Assembly (NCBI GenBank): GCA_002315235.1
Contig: DCGK01000028.1
Coordinates: 7,474-13,349 of the forward strand
Origin: Ruminococcus sp. UBA1780
Lineage (GTDB): Bacteria > Bacillota > Clostridia > Oscillospirales > Ruminococcaceae
Length of the DNA stretch: 5,876 bases
Reading direction: 5' to 3'
Part shown: piece after piece, positions 1 to 5,876 of the stretch
Position numbering within the stretch: position 1 is the stretch's first letter
Layout: the number at the start of each line of letters is the position of its first letter
Notes under the pieces: model-generated
The model's input: the letters and a program-made list of their open reading frames with translations, nothing else
The model's database searches: none
Told to the model about the DNA's origin: nothing
Program-made: the position numbers and the translations under genes

Positions 1-24
1 GTGATTTAATCAGTGGTTCCTTAA
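1..24. mobile_element. Candidate terminus of an IS5-like element or MITE, partial, with TTAA target
   Basis: Read from the minus strand, this is TTAA (24-21) followed by GGAACCACTGATTAAATCAC (20-1). The sequence near the other end of the window, read on the plus strand, is TTAA followed by GGAAGCACTGATTAAGTCTG. The two agree at TTAA and at 16 of the next 20 bases, while the bases on the inner side of TTAA do not match. That abrupt boundary is what an insertion element abutting its target would give. From memory of the family, IS5-group elements have ends beginning GGAAG with a similar layout and target YTAR, which TTAA fits. The element body would lie to the left, outside the window. No transposase is visible, so a MITE or a simple dispersed repeat is equally possible. 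Confidence 0.42.
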
Positions 25-33
25 CCCAAATGA

Positions 34-71
34 TTACGGTGAACGCAAAAAGATTTTTACGTTCACTGTAA
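34..71 (-). terminator. Long hairpin 15 bases after the clpA stop, possible terminator or 3' stabiliser
   Basis: In the minus-strand RNA, bases 71-55 pair with 34-50. The stem has UUAC/GUAA at its base, one A-C mismatch (67/38), a perfect GUGAACG/CGUUCAC block (66-60 with 39-45), a U-G wobble (59/46) and four A-U pairs, closed by a four-base loop (54-51). It follows the last gene of the run, which suits transcription termination or protection of the mRNA 3' end. It is not a classical intrinsic terminator, because the bases after the stem (UCAUUUGGG) contain no long U tract. The plus-strand RNA can fold almost equally well, so it could also serve a converging transcript. Confidence 0.45.
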
Positions 72-86
72 CTGCATTCAATGAAT

Positions 87-2327
87 TTATTTTGAGACAG
101 TAAACGAAAAACTGTCTTTATCGGCGGTAAGTGAAAGCTTACCGCCTTTTTTCAGCTTACCGAACAGCATCTCATCCACAAACATTGACTTGATATCATT
201 TCTGATAACACGGTCAACCTCACGGGCACCGAACTCTGTGCTGATTCCCTTCTTCGCAATGAGTGCCCTGGCTTTTTTATCAGCAGAAAATTCAACACTC
301 TTAAGTGCGAGCTGAGCTGACAGTTCGCAGAGTTTTCTGTCTACAACACGTTTTCCCATATCCTCGTTCATACTGTTAAACACAACTATTCTGTTAAGTC
401 GGTTTCTGAATTCAGGCTGGAATGTGTTTTTAACAGCATCAGTTATTACTCCTGTGTCTGCGGATGTACTCCTGAAGCCGATACTGCTTTTTCCAAGACT
501 GCTGGCACCTGCATTGGATGTCATGATTATTATAATGTTTCTAAAGTCAGCCTTTCTGCCCTGGTTGTCGGTAAGTGAGGCATAATCCATAACCTGAAGC
601 AGAATGTTGTAGATATCAGAATGCGCTTTTTCTATTTCATCAAGAAGAAGAACCGCTGACGGTGATTTTCTTACGGCTTCAGTAAGAAGTCCTCCCTCTT
701 CATATCCGACATAACCGGCAGGAGAACCTATGAGTTTGGCAACGGTGTGCTTTTCTCCGTATTCACTCATATCAAATCTGATAAGCTTAACGCCCAGTTC
801 AGCAGCAAGGCTTTTGGCTATTTCAGTCTTTCCTACACCGGTTGGGCCAACAAAAAGAAGACTGGCAAGCGGCTTGTTTTCCTCAAGCAGTCCTGCCTTA
901 GAAAACTTTACTGCGTTAACCACCTGACTTACAGCTTCATCCTGACCGAATATTCTGTCCTTCATTCTCTTTTCAAGTCCGGCCAGTGAAGCAGTATCGT
1001 CAGTTGCAACGCTCTCCACCGGAACACGGCAGATTTTTGTAAGAACATCGTTTATAACATTCCTGTCAACAGTCTGTGTTTTTCTTTCAGTCGGATGAAG
1101 CTTTCTGTAGGCACCTGCTTCATCAATAAGATCAATGGCCTTGTCAGGAAGAAAACGTTCATTTATATATTTTGAACTCATATGAACAGCATATTCCATG
1201 AGCCCCTTTGAATATTTTACTCCGTGAAACTTCTCATATCTGTCCTTAAGACCCTCAAGAATCTTTACTGCTTCGCCTTCTGTCGGTTCACTTATCTCAA
1301 CATTCTGAAAGCGTCTGACAAGACTCTTGTTCTTTTCAAAATATTTTTTATACTCGTCAAACGTTGTTGCTCCGATAAATCTTATCTTTCCGTCAGCAAG
1401 ATAAGGCTTGAGAAGATTTGAAGCATCAAACGAGCTTTCACCAACCGCTCCGGCTCCGGCAAGATTATGAATTTCATCAATGTAAATTACAGGTTTTTCT
1501 TCCTTTTCAATTTCTGAAAGAACATTTTTAAAACGCTTTTCAAAATCTCCTCTGTACTGCGTACCGGCAAGCATTCCTCCGAGATCAAGTGCAAAGACCT
1601 TCGCGCCTTTTAATGCATCAGGCACTCTGTCTTCTCTGATCATCTGAACAAGTCCGTTTGTAACAGCCGTCTTTCCGACACCGGGCTCACCTATGTGAAG
1701 CGGATTGTTCTTGTCCCTGCGACACAGAATCTGAATGGTTCGGTCAGTTTCAGCCTCACGTCCTATAAGCGGATTAACATCCTTAAGTGTGTCGTTAAGA
1801 CATGGTGCGTACTGCTTCCAGCTGTCTGAAAAGCTGATACTTTCAGAATCTTCATATTTCTCATCTTCCTGAAGCTCTCCGCTGAAACTGCTGTTTCCTC
1901 TTTCTTCATAGCTCATAAATGCCTGAAGCAGCTCCGGCTCAGTAACGCCCTGCTTTTCCATAAAATATACAGCATAGCTTTCCCTGAGCTGCCAGAACGA
2001 ATGAATAATATGACGGATACGTATCTCACCGTTTCCGCTGTTTGCCGCACTCATTCCGGCAAAACCGAGAAGCTTTCTGGCTCCTTCTGTCATATCAGGT
2101 TCATCAATATCTTCATCCGGTCTGTCTACGTACTGAAATATATACTCTTCAAGATCATCAAGAAGCTGCGATGTATTTCCTCCGCACTCCGAAAAAGCCG
2201 CACCGAATATTTCCTCTTCTGCAACTGCAAGAAGAATCATCTCCGGAACAAGATATTCAAACCTGTTATCATGAGCAAATTCAAGTGCCCGACGGATAAT
2301 ATAAAATACTTCCTTTGATAATTCCAA
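87..2327 (-). CDS. clpA: ATP-dependent Clp protease ATP-binding subunit ClpA
   Basis: This is a hexameric AAA+ unfoldase that threads substrates into the ClpP peptidase; at 746 residues it is close to E. coli ClpA (about 758). Residues 1-140 form the Clp N domain, the ClpS docking platform. An acidic, Ser-rich linker (about 141-185) follows. The first AAA+ module has Walker A GEPGVGKT (213-220), pore loop GTQYRGD with Y258, Walker B VIYIDE (280-285) and an RRF arginine finger (338-340). The second has Walker A GPTGVGKT (494-501), pore loop GYVG (538-541), Walker B VLLLDE (559-564), sensor 1 TSN (603-605) and sensor 2 GAR (700-702). The tripeptide IGF at 616-618 is the ClpP-docking loop, so it should work as a protease partner. 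No ClpB/ClpC-type coiled-coil middle domain lies between the modules. The start is TTG, chosen for the AGGAGG seven bases upstream. It lies two bases after the clpS stop. Confidence 0.95.
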   Translation of the reverse strand: MELSKEVFYIIRRALEFAHDNRFEYLVPEMILLAVAEEEIFGAAFSECGGNTSQLLDDLEEYIFQYVDRPDEDIDEPDMTEGARKLLGFAGMSAANSGNGEIRIRHIIHSFWQLRESYAVYFMEKQGVTEPELLQAFMSYEERGNSSFSGELQEDEKYEDSESISFSDSWKQYAPCLNDTLKDVNPLIGREAETDRTIQILCRRDKNNPLHIGEPGVGKTAVTNGLVQMIREDRVPDALKGAKVFALDLGGMLAGTQYRGDFEKRFKNVLSEIEKEEKPVIYIDEIHNLAGAGAVGESSFDASNLLKPYLADGKIRFIGATTFDEYKKYFEKNKSLVRRFQNVEISEPTEGEAVKILEGLKDRYEKFHGVKYSKGLMEYAVHMSSKYINERFLPDKAIDLIDEAGAYRKLHPTERKTQTVDRNVINDVLTKICRVPVESVATDDTASLAGLEKRMKDRIFGQDEAVSQVVNAVKFSKAGLLEENKPLASLLFVGPTGVGKTEIAKSLAAELGVKLIRFDMSEYGEKHTVAKLIGSPAGYVGYEEGGLLTEAVRKSPSAVLLLDEIEKAHSDIYNILLQVMDYASLTDNQGRKADFRNIIIIMTSNAGASSLGKSSIGFRSTSADTGVITDAVKNTFQPEFRNRLNRIVVFNSMNEDMGKRVVDRKLCELSAQLALKSVEFSADKKARALIAKKGISTEFGAREVDRVIRNDIKSMFVDEMLFGKLKKGGKLSLTADKDSFSFTVSK

Positions 2328-2329
2328 CT

Positions 2330-2629
2330 TTACGCCTCCTCAACAGTCATTCTGAAAGGAAATCCCTCTTCCTTCGCTCTTGACAAAGCCCTGCTTACTC
2401 TGGTAACAGCCATATCATACGGATATTTTCCGACAACAGCCTTACCGCTTTTATGAACACTCATCATGATTGAATGAGCACTCACCTCATCCTTATGAAA
2501 TATATCTATAAGAACCCCGACCACAAATTCCATTGTAGTAAAATCATCATTGTGCATAACAACGCAGTACTGCTTTGGTTCCTTAATCCTGCTGCCGGTA
2601 TATTCTCTGGCTGCGTTCTGTACTCCCAT
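2330..2629 (-). CDS. clpS: ATP-dependent Clp protease adaptor protein ClpS
   Basis: This cytosolic adaptor binds proteins bearing destabilising N-terminal residues (N-degrons) and delivers them to ClpA. At 99 residues it has the usual family length. A polar, probably flexible N-terminal tail (about 1-18) is needed in the family for delivery. The core carries the signature HNDDFTTMEFV (26-36): N27, D28 and D29 match the residues that hold the substrate alpha-amino group, and M33 corresponds to the pocket gatekeeper methionine. SVHKSGKAVVG (57-67) supplies the conserved H59. The ATG start has GGAG nine bases upstream (2639-2642). It sits directly before clpA, and its last codons contain the clpA ribosome site, which supports co-expression of adaptor and unfoldase. 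The 50-base gap before it is the widest in the run, but I see no convincing promoter there. Confidence 0.95.
   Translation of the reverse strand: MGVQNAAREYTGSRIKEPKQYCVVMHNDDFTTMEFVVGVLIDIFHKDEVSAHSIMMSVHKSGKAVVGKYPYDMAVTRVSRALSRAKEEGFPFRMTVEEA
2335..2340 (-). promoter_or_regulatory. Ribosome binding site for clpA (AGGAGG), inside the end of clpS
   Basis: A perfect AGGAGG ends seven bases before the TTG at 2327-2325. It overlaps the last codons of clpS (GAG GCG, encoding Glu-Ala before TAA). It decides the unusual TTG start: no ATG or GTG lies at a suitable spacing. It also means ribosomes finishing clpS are delivered onto the clpA start. Confidence 0.85.
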
Positions 2630-2679
2630 ATTACCACTCTCCGTTAATTTTCAGTGAAAGTCAAAATAAATCTGTGTTG

Positions 2680-3432
2680 TTATAAATCTATATCGAGCAT
2701 AACCGGGCAGTGATCACTTCCGGTAATCTCTGTATGAATTTCCGAAGCCTTTACCCTGTCCATAATTCTTTCCGATACTATGAAATAATCAATACGCCAC
2801 CCTGCGTTGTTCGCTCTTGCATTGAAGCGGTATGACCACCATGAGTAAACACCTGCAAGATCAGGATTAAGTCTTCTGAATGTATCTGCAAATCCTGCTT
2901 CAAGAAGCTCCGTCATCTTGCCGCGTTCCTCATCGGAAAATCCTGCATTGCCCACATTTGCCTTAGCATTTTTCAGGTCAATTTCGTTATGTGCAACGTT
3001 AAGGTCTCCGCAGTAAACTACCGGCTTCTTTTTGTCAAGCTCTGAAAGATACGCGCGCATATCATCTTCAAATTCCATACGATATTCAATTCTCTTAAGT
3101 CCGTTCTGTGCATTAGGTACGTAGCAGCACACAAAATAGAAATTTTCGTATTCACATGTGATTACTCTTCCCTCATCGGTATGACTGCCGTTAAGTCCGT
3201 AGGCAACGCTGAGAGGCTCTTTTTTTGCAAACACTGCTGTGCCTGAGTATCCTTTTTTCTGTGCACTGTGGTAATATGAAACATATCCTTCCGGATCAAA
3301 ATCAGCCTGTCCCGGCTGCATCTTTGTTTCCTGAAGGCAGAATATATCCGCATCCGCACCCTTAAAATAATCCTCAAAGCCCTTTCCGAGACAGGCTCTG
3401 AATCCGTTAACGTTCCATGATATAAATTTCAT
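2680..3432 (-). CDS. exoA: Exodeoxyribonuclease III / class II AP endonuclease (ExoA/Xth)
   Basis: This base-excision-repair nuclease cleaves the backbone 5' to abasic sites and removes 3' blocking groups. It belongs to the Mg-dependent endonuclease/exonuclease/phosphatase fold. The 250-residue product spans one whole domain and shows the catalytic set: N7 in SWNVNG, E35 in LQETK, Y104 in CYVPNA, D143 and N145 in GDLNVAH, D215 in WRIDYF, and D240-H241 in GSDHCP. The WWSYRFNARANNAGWRIDYF segment (198-217) is typical of the ExoIII group. The start is the ATG at 3432-3430, giving MKFISWNVNG. A longer in-frame reading would add 22 residues overlapping radA but has no family counterpart, and the AGGAGT ten bases upstream supports the shorter form. 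It begins 16 bases after the radA stop. The symbol exoA follows Firmicute usage; xth is the enterobacterial equivalent. Confidence 0.95.
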   Translation of the reverse strand: MKFISWNVNGFRACLGKGFEDYFKGADADIFCLQETKMQPGQADFDPEGYVSYYHSAQKKGYSGTAVFAKKEPLSVAYGLNGSHTDEGRVITCEYENFYFVCCYVPNAQNGLKRIEYRMEFEDDMRAYLSELDKKKPVVYCGDLNVAHNEIDLKNAKANVGNAGFSDEERGKMTELLEAGFADTFRRLNPDLAGVYSWWSYRFNARANNAGWRIDYFIVSERIMDRVKASEIHTEITGSDHCPVMLDIDL

Positions 3433-3442
3433 AATTATAATT

Positions 3443-3448
3443 ACTCCT
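3443..3448 (-). promoter_or_regulatory. Ribosome binding site for exoA (AGGAGT)
   Basis: AGGAGT begins immediately after the radA stop codon (3451-3449), with ten bases between it and the ATG at 3432-3430. It selects the short exoA start over the upstream in-frame ATG at 3498, and it places exoA translation directly after radA termination. Confidence 0.75.
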
Positions 3449-4873
3449 TTATGTTTCCTGCTGTGCCTGTGAATCATTTGATTCCCTGGCAACTGCATTT
3501 ATCGCAGCAAAAGCCTGTTTAATGTTTGAAACACCTATGATTTTTGTATTGTATAAAGAAGGATTAATGCCCTTCATGCTCTGCTTAGGAAGGATTACAA
3601 CCTCAAAGCCCATTCTCTCCGCTTCACGAAGTCTGTTAGTCACATGGGAAATTGAACGGATTTCGCCGCCAAGACCAATCTCTCCGAACGCAATTATTTT
3701 TTCGCTGACAGGCTTGTCCAGAAGGCTTGACTGAAGTGCCAGTGCAACCGAAAGGTCTCCTGCAGGTTCATCAAGCTTAAATCCTCCGACTACATTCACG
3801 TAAATATCCATTGTACTGAAAAACAGTCCCGCTCTCTTTTCAAGAACAGCAACTATCATTGCCATTCTGTTATAGTCGAAGCCTGTTGTTACACGTCTCG
3901 GAGAAGCAAAACCTGACTTTGTTGCAAGCACCTGAACCTCAGCAAGAATAGGACGTGAACCTTCCATTATACAGGCAACACACGTACCGGAAACATTAAG
4001 CGGTCTGCCTGAAAGCAGCATTTCCGAAGGATTTTCAACCTGCCTGAGACCTGCGTCCATCATTTCAAACACACCGATTTCATTTGTTGAACCGAAACGG
4101 TTCTTTACAGCTCTGAGAATACGGTAGCTGAGATGTCTTTCGCCTTCAAAATAAAGAACAGCATCTACGATATGCTCCATTACCTTTGGTCCTGCGATAG
4201 CGCCATCCTTGTTTACATGACCAACTATAAAAATCGGTATTTCAAGCTTTTTGGCTGTATGCATGAACATATTTGTACATTCTCTTACCTGGGTTATACT
4301 TCCCGGACTTGAATTTATCTGACGGTGATTCATTGTCTGAATAGAGTCGATAATTACAATATCCGGCTCCGTTTCCTCTACAGTACTGCAGATTGATTCA
4401 ACGTCGTTTGAAGAAAGAAGATAAAGACTTTCTGTGGTTACTTTCAGACGGTCCGCCCTGAGCTTTATCTGTCTGACAGATTCTTCTCCCGAGATATACA
4501 GAATAGAATGATCTTCGCCCAGAAACTGGCATATCTGAAGGAGTATTGTACTTTTACCTATACCAGGCTCACCGCCTATAAGAACAATCGAACCCTTTAC
4601 AAGTCCGCCGCCCAGTACTCTGTCAAGCTCTGATAAGCCTGTGTTGTATCTGGTATCCGTGTCAGCTCCTATCTCTCCAAGTCTTGAAAGCTTGTCAGAA
4701 AGGCTTTTTGCAGTGCTCTGCTGCTGGGAAAATGACGATGAGGTCTTTACCGGAGCAACCGGTTCAGTTTCTTCAAAGGTATTCCATGCTCCGCAGTTGG
4801 TGCATCTGCCGTTCCACTTTGAGCTTTCAAAACCGCAGCTGCTGCATACATATAGAATTTTAGAACGTGCCAT
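3449..4873 (-). CDS. radA: DNA repair protein RadA (RadA/Sms)
   Basis: RadA is a RecA-related, DnaB-like hexameric ATPase that promotes branch migration and processing of recombination intermediates. The 474-residue product has all the expected parts. An N-terminal C4 zinc finger uses C10, C13, C24 and C27. After a Ser/Gln-rich linker (about 40-60), the ATPase core holds Walker A GGEPGIGKS (100-108) and Walker B DIVIID (171-176). The RadA-specific KNRFG motif is at 257-261. A C-terminal Lon-protease-like domain (about 290-455), lacking proteolytic function in the family, includes the DEPAGDLSVALAL segment (368-380). The start is the ATG at 4873-4871 (MARSK), ten bases after the mscS stop and five bases after AAGGTGG. 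A GTG three codons upstream is possible but lies within that ribosome site. The C-terminal tail is polar and Gln-rich (SNDSQAQQET). Confidence 0.96.
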   Translation of the reverse strand: MARSKILYVCSSCGFESSKWNGRCTNCGAWNTFEETEPVAPVKTSSSFSQQQSTAKSLSDKLSRLGEIGADTDTRYNTGLSELDRVLGGGLVKGSIVLIGGEPGIGKSTILLQICQFLGEDHSILYISGEESVRQIKLRADRLKVTTESLYLLSSNDVESICSTVEETEPDIVIIDSIQTMNHRQINSSPGSITQVRECTNMFMHTAKKLEIPIFIVGHVNKDGAIAGPKVMEHIVDAVLYFEGERHLSYRILRAVKNRFGSTNEIGVFEMMDAGLRQVENPSEMLLSGRPLNVSGTCVACIMEGSRPILAEVQVLATKSGFASPRRVTTGFDYNRMAMIVAVLEKRAGLFFSTMDIYVNVVGGFKLDEPAGDLSVALALQSSLLDKPVSEKIIAFGEIGLGGEIRSISHVTNRLREAERMGFEVVILPKQSMKGINPSLYNTKIIGVSNIKQAFAAINAVARESNDSQAQQET

Positions 4874-4878
4874 ATTTA

Positions 4879-4885
4879 CCACCTT
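4879..4885 (-). promoter_or_regulatory. Ribosome binding site for radA (AAGGTGG)
   Basis: AAGGTGG starts within the mscS TAA stop codon and ends five bases before the ATG at 4873-4871. Because it covers the alternative GTG codon at 4882-4880, it favours the ATG (MARSK) as the true start. It also ties radA translation to mscS termination. Confidence 0.65.
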
Positions 4886-5837
4886 ATTTGTTTATGCTAA
4901 CATCAATCTGAGTGTACGGAATCTTTATACCGTTTTCATCAAACGCTTCCTTGACGGATTCCATCATATCGTATCTAAGATCAAAATATTCACTGCTCTT
5001 AACCCAGACCTTGCAGTCGATATCCAGCGAACTGCTGCCGTGAGCAGTCAGTCTGATAACCGGTTGAGGGTTTTTCAGCGCACGCGGATTAGCCGCAGCA
5101 ACGCTGCTGATTATCTCCAGAGCTTTTCTGAAATCATTTTCGTAGCTGATTGAAAATACAAGGTCAAGACGTCTGGTCTGTGTTACTGTATAGTTTGTTA
5201 TTTTCTCATTGGCGGCCACACCGTTTGGAATATATGAAAGCTTATTGTCCGGAGTCAGAAGCTTTGTATAGAGAACTGAAATACCCTCTACCTCTCCGGT
5301 TACACCGTTTATTTCAATAAAGTCGCCAACCTTGAAAGGCTTTGAACCAAGAATAATAAATCCGCCTGCAACATTTGAAAGACACTGCTGAAGCGCAAGG
5401 CTGAGTGCCAGTCCGGCTGCACCGAGCACTGTAATAATCGATGCCATCGGAACACCAAGTACATTCAGCGCCATTACTATTACTATTGCATACAGAACTG
5501 TGCTTACAAAGGAATGAAGAAATCCGTTGGCTGTTTTGTCAAGAGTTGACCTTGAAGACATTTTTTTAATTGCCTTGAGTATAACCTTTGTAATTACCAC
5601 TCCGGTTACAAGAATAATCAGTGCAAATACAAGAGACGGAAGCTTTGCACTGAACATTTCCGAAAGTTTTGTAAAAAGTGTGGCAGTTTCCTCGGCCTTT
5701 TCCGAGATAGCATCAACAACGTTAGTCTCGACCGGCTGTGACGTTATCTGCTGCGTTATATTTTCAGCAGTTTCGGAAACTACTGAAGTGACAGAAGTAT
5801 CTATAGTAATCACCCGCTTAAAAATTTTAAAGTTCAC
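4884..5837 (-). CDS. mscS: Small-conductance mechanosensitive channel, MscS family
   Basis: This is a membrane channel that opens under membrane tension and releases solutes during osmotic down-shock. The 317-residue product is close to the length of E. coli MscS (286) with a longer N-terminus. A polar, Thr/Glu-rich stretch (about 1-60) is followed by three hydrophobic segments: TM1 about 66-88, TM2 about 107-128, and the pore-lining TM3 about 131-162. TM3 is rich in Gly and Ala and ends in LQQCLSNVAGGF, the family hallmark. The cytoplasmic beta domain has FKVGDFIEINGVTGEVEGI (168-186), and the C-terminus has the typical IKIPYTQIDV (304-313). The GTG start (5837-5835) is weak: no Shine-Dalgarno sequence precedes it and an in-frame TAA lies three codons upstream. 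GTG at 5813-5811 or ATG at 5657-5655 are alternatives, also without strong ribosome sites. It is the first gene of the run in this window. Confidence 0.9.
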   Translation of the reverse strand: MNFKIFKRVITIDTSVTSVVSETAENITQQITSQPVETNVVDAISEKAEETATLFTKLSEMFSAKLPSLVFALIILVTGVVITKVILKAIKKMSSRSTLDKTANGFLHSFVSTVLYAIVIVMALNVLGVPMASIITVLGAAGLALSLALQQCLSNVAGGFIILGSKPFKVGDFIEINGVTGEVEGISVLYTKLLTPDNKLSYIPNGVAANEKITNYTVTQTRRLDLVFSISYENDFRKALEIISSVAAANPRALKNPQPVIRLTAHGSSSLDIDCKVWVKSSEYFDLRYDMMESVKEAFDENGIKIPYTQIDVSINK

Positions 5838-5852
5838 TATATTTTAAACTCA

Positions 5853-5876
5853 TTAAGGAAGCACTGATTAAGTCTG
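5853..5876. mobile_element. Candidate terminus of an IS5-like element or MITE, partial, with TTAA target
   Basis: TTAA (5853-5856) is followed by GGAAGCACTGATTAAGTCTG (5857-5876, end of window). It is the inverted counterpart of the sequence at 1-24: 5853-5871 matches the reverse complement of 6-24 at 18 of 19 bases. The element would extend to the right, out of view. As far as I recall the IS5 end sequence, GGAAG, the later GA and the AAGTC coincide in position, and TTAA fits the YTAR target. It lies only 15 bases upstream of the mscS start codon. There is too little sequence to tell a full IS from a MITE or a lone repeat. Confidence 0.45.

Noticed and set aside
87..2327. Possibility that the large AAA+ gene is clpC or clpB
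   Set aside because: There is no coiled-coil middle domain within or after the first ATPase module. The protein has an IGF ClpP loop, which ClpB lacks, and is preceded by clpS, the ClpA adaptor.
2659..2664. TTGACT resembling a -35 box between exoA and clpS (minus strand)
   Set aside because: The sequence 17 bases downstream is GAGAGT, not a -10 box, and no better partner is present. An internal clpS promoter cannot be supported.
2630..2679. CtsR or CIRCE-type heat-shock operator ahead of clpS
   Set aside because: No GGTCAAA tandem heptads and no CIRCE-like inverted repeat are present in this gap or in the bases visible upstream of mscS.
3433..3498. Upstream in-frame extension of exoA by 22 residues (MQLPGNQMIH...)
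   Set aside because: It overlaps the radA coding end, has no ribosome site and no counterpart in ExoIII proteins, which begin with MKFISWNVNG-like sequence. AGGAGT fits the ATG at 3432.
4874..4882. GTG start for radA three codons upstream of the ATG
   Set aside because: The GTG lies inside the AAGGTGG ribosome site that is properly spaced for the ATG at 4873, and RadA proteins usually begin MA(K/R)...
4641..5153. 170-codon open frame on the plus strand across the radA/mscS junction
   Set aside because: It is antisense to two well-supported genes, has no recognisable domain and has no ribosome site. The same holds for other plus-strand frames, such as 2001-2318 and 5527-5847.
5836..5847. TAAAAT and TATAGT as possible -10 boxes for mscS
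   Set aside because: They touch or overlap the GTG start, so a transcript from them would begin inside the gene. No -35 match is found at 16-18 bases. The AT-rich stretch alone is not evidence of a promoter.
5824..5848. Direct repeat ATTTTAAA at 5824-5831 and 5841-5848
   Set aside because: Eight-base, AT-only repeats are expected by chance in this AT-rich stretch.
5827..5853. Eight-codon leader frame (ATG at 5853-5851 on the minus strand) overlapping the mscS start
   Set aside because: It has no Shine-Dalgarno sequence, is very short and shows no regulatory pattern such as a run of one amino acid.

Overview
The window is a compact run of five genes, all read from the minus strand. In transcription order (right to left) they are a small-conductance mechanosensitive channel (mscS family), radA, an exodeoxyribonuclease III/AP endonuclease (xth/exoA family), clpS and clpA. 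Between the mscS start and the clpA stop there are only four gaps, of 10, 16, 50 and 2 bases. Three of the starts (clpA, exoA, radA) have good Shine-Dalgarno sequences placed right at the end of the preceding gene. This looks like one polycistronic unit, although no promoter can be seen inside the window.

The composition is moderately AT-rich. The strong AGGAGG-type ribosome sites, the GTG and TTG starts and the protein style suggest a Firmicute of the class Clostridia, perhaps a Ruminococcus-like gut organism. This is inferred from style, not from a database match. A ClpS/ClpA pair is less usual there than the ClpC/MecA pair of Bacilli.

Region by region: 1-24 holds a short terminal-inverted-repeat-like sequence ending at TTAA. 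34-71 is a long hairpin just beyond the clpA stop. 87-2629 encodes the ClpA unfoldase and its adaptor ClpS, which together would feed N-degron substrates to ClpP (encoded elsewhere). 2680-4873 encodes two DNA-repair proteins, ExoA for abasic sites and 3' ends and RadA for recombination intermediates. 4884-5837 encodes the membrane channel. 5853-5876 holds a second copy of the terminal-repeat sequence in the opposite orientation.

The genes share a loose theme of stress survival: osmotic down-shock, DNA damage and protein quality control. All five encoded proteins look intact, with their key motifs present. I see no undescribed multi-gene system. The most noteworthy signals are the matched, outward-facing TTAA + GGAA(G/C)CACTGATTAA sequences at the two ends, which look like the tips of IS5-like or MITE elements lying just outside the window, and the closeness of the right-hand one to the mscS start. 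The association of radA with a Clp ATPase of the ClpA type is also of interest, because in many Firmicutes radA lies next to clpC.
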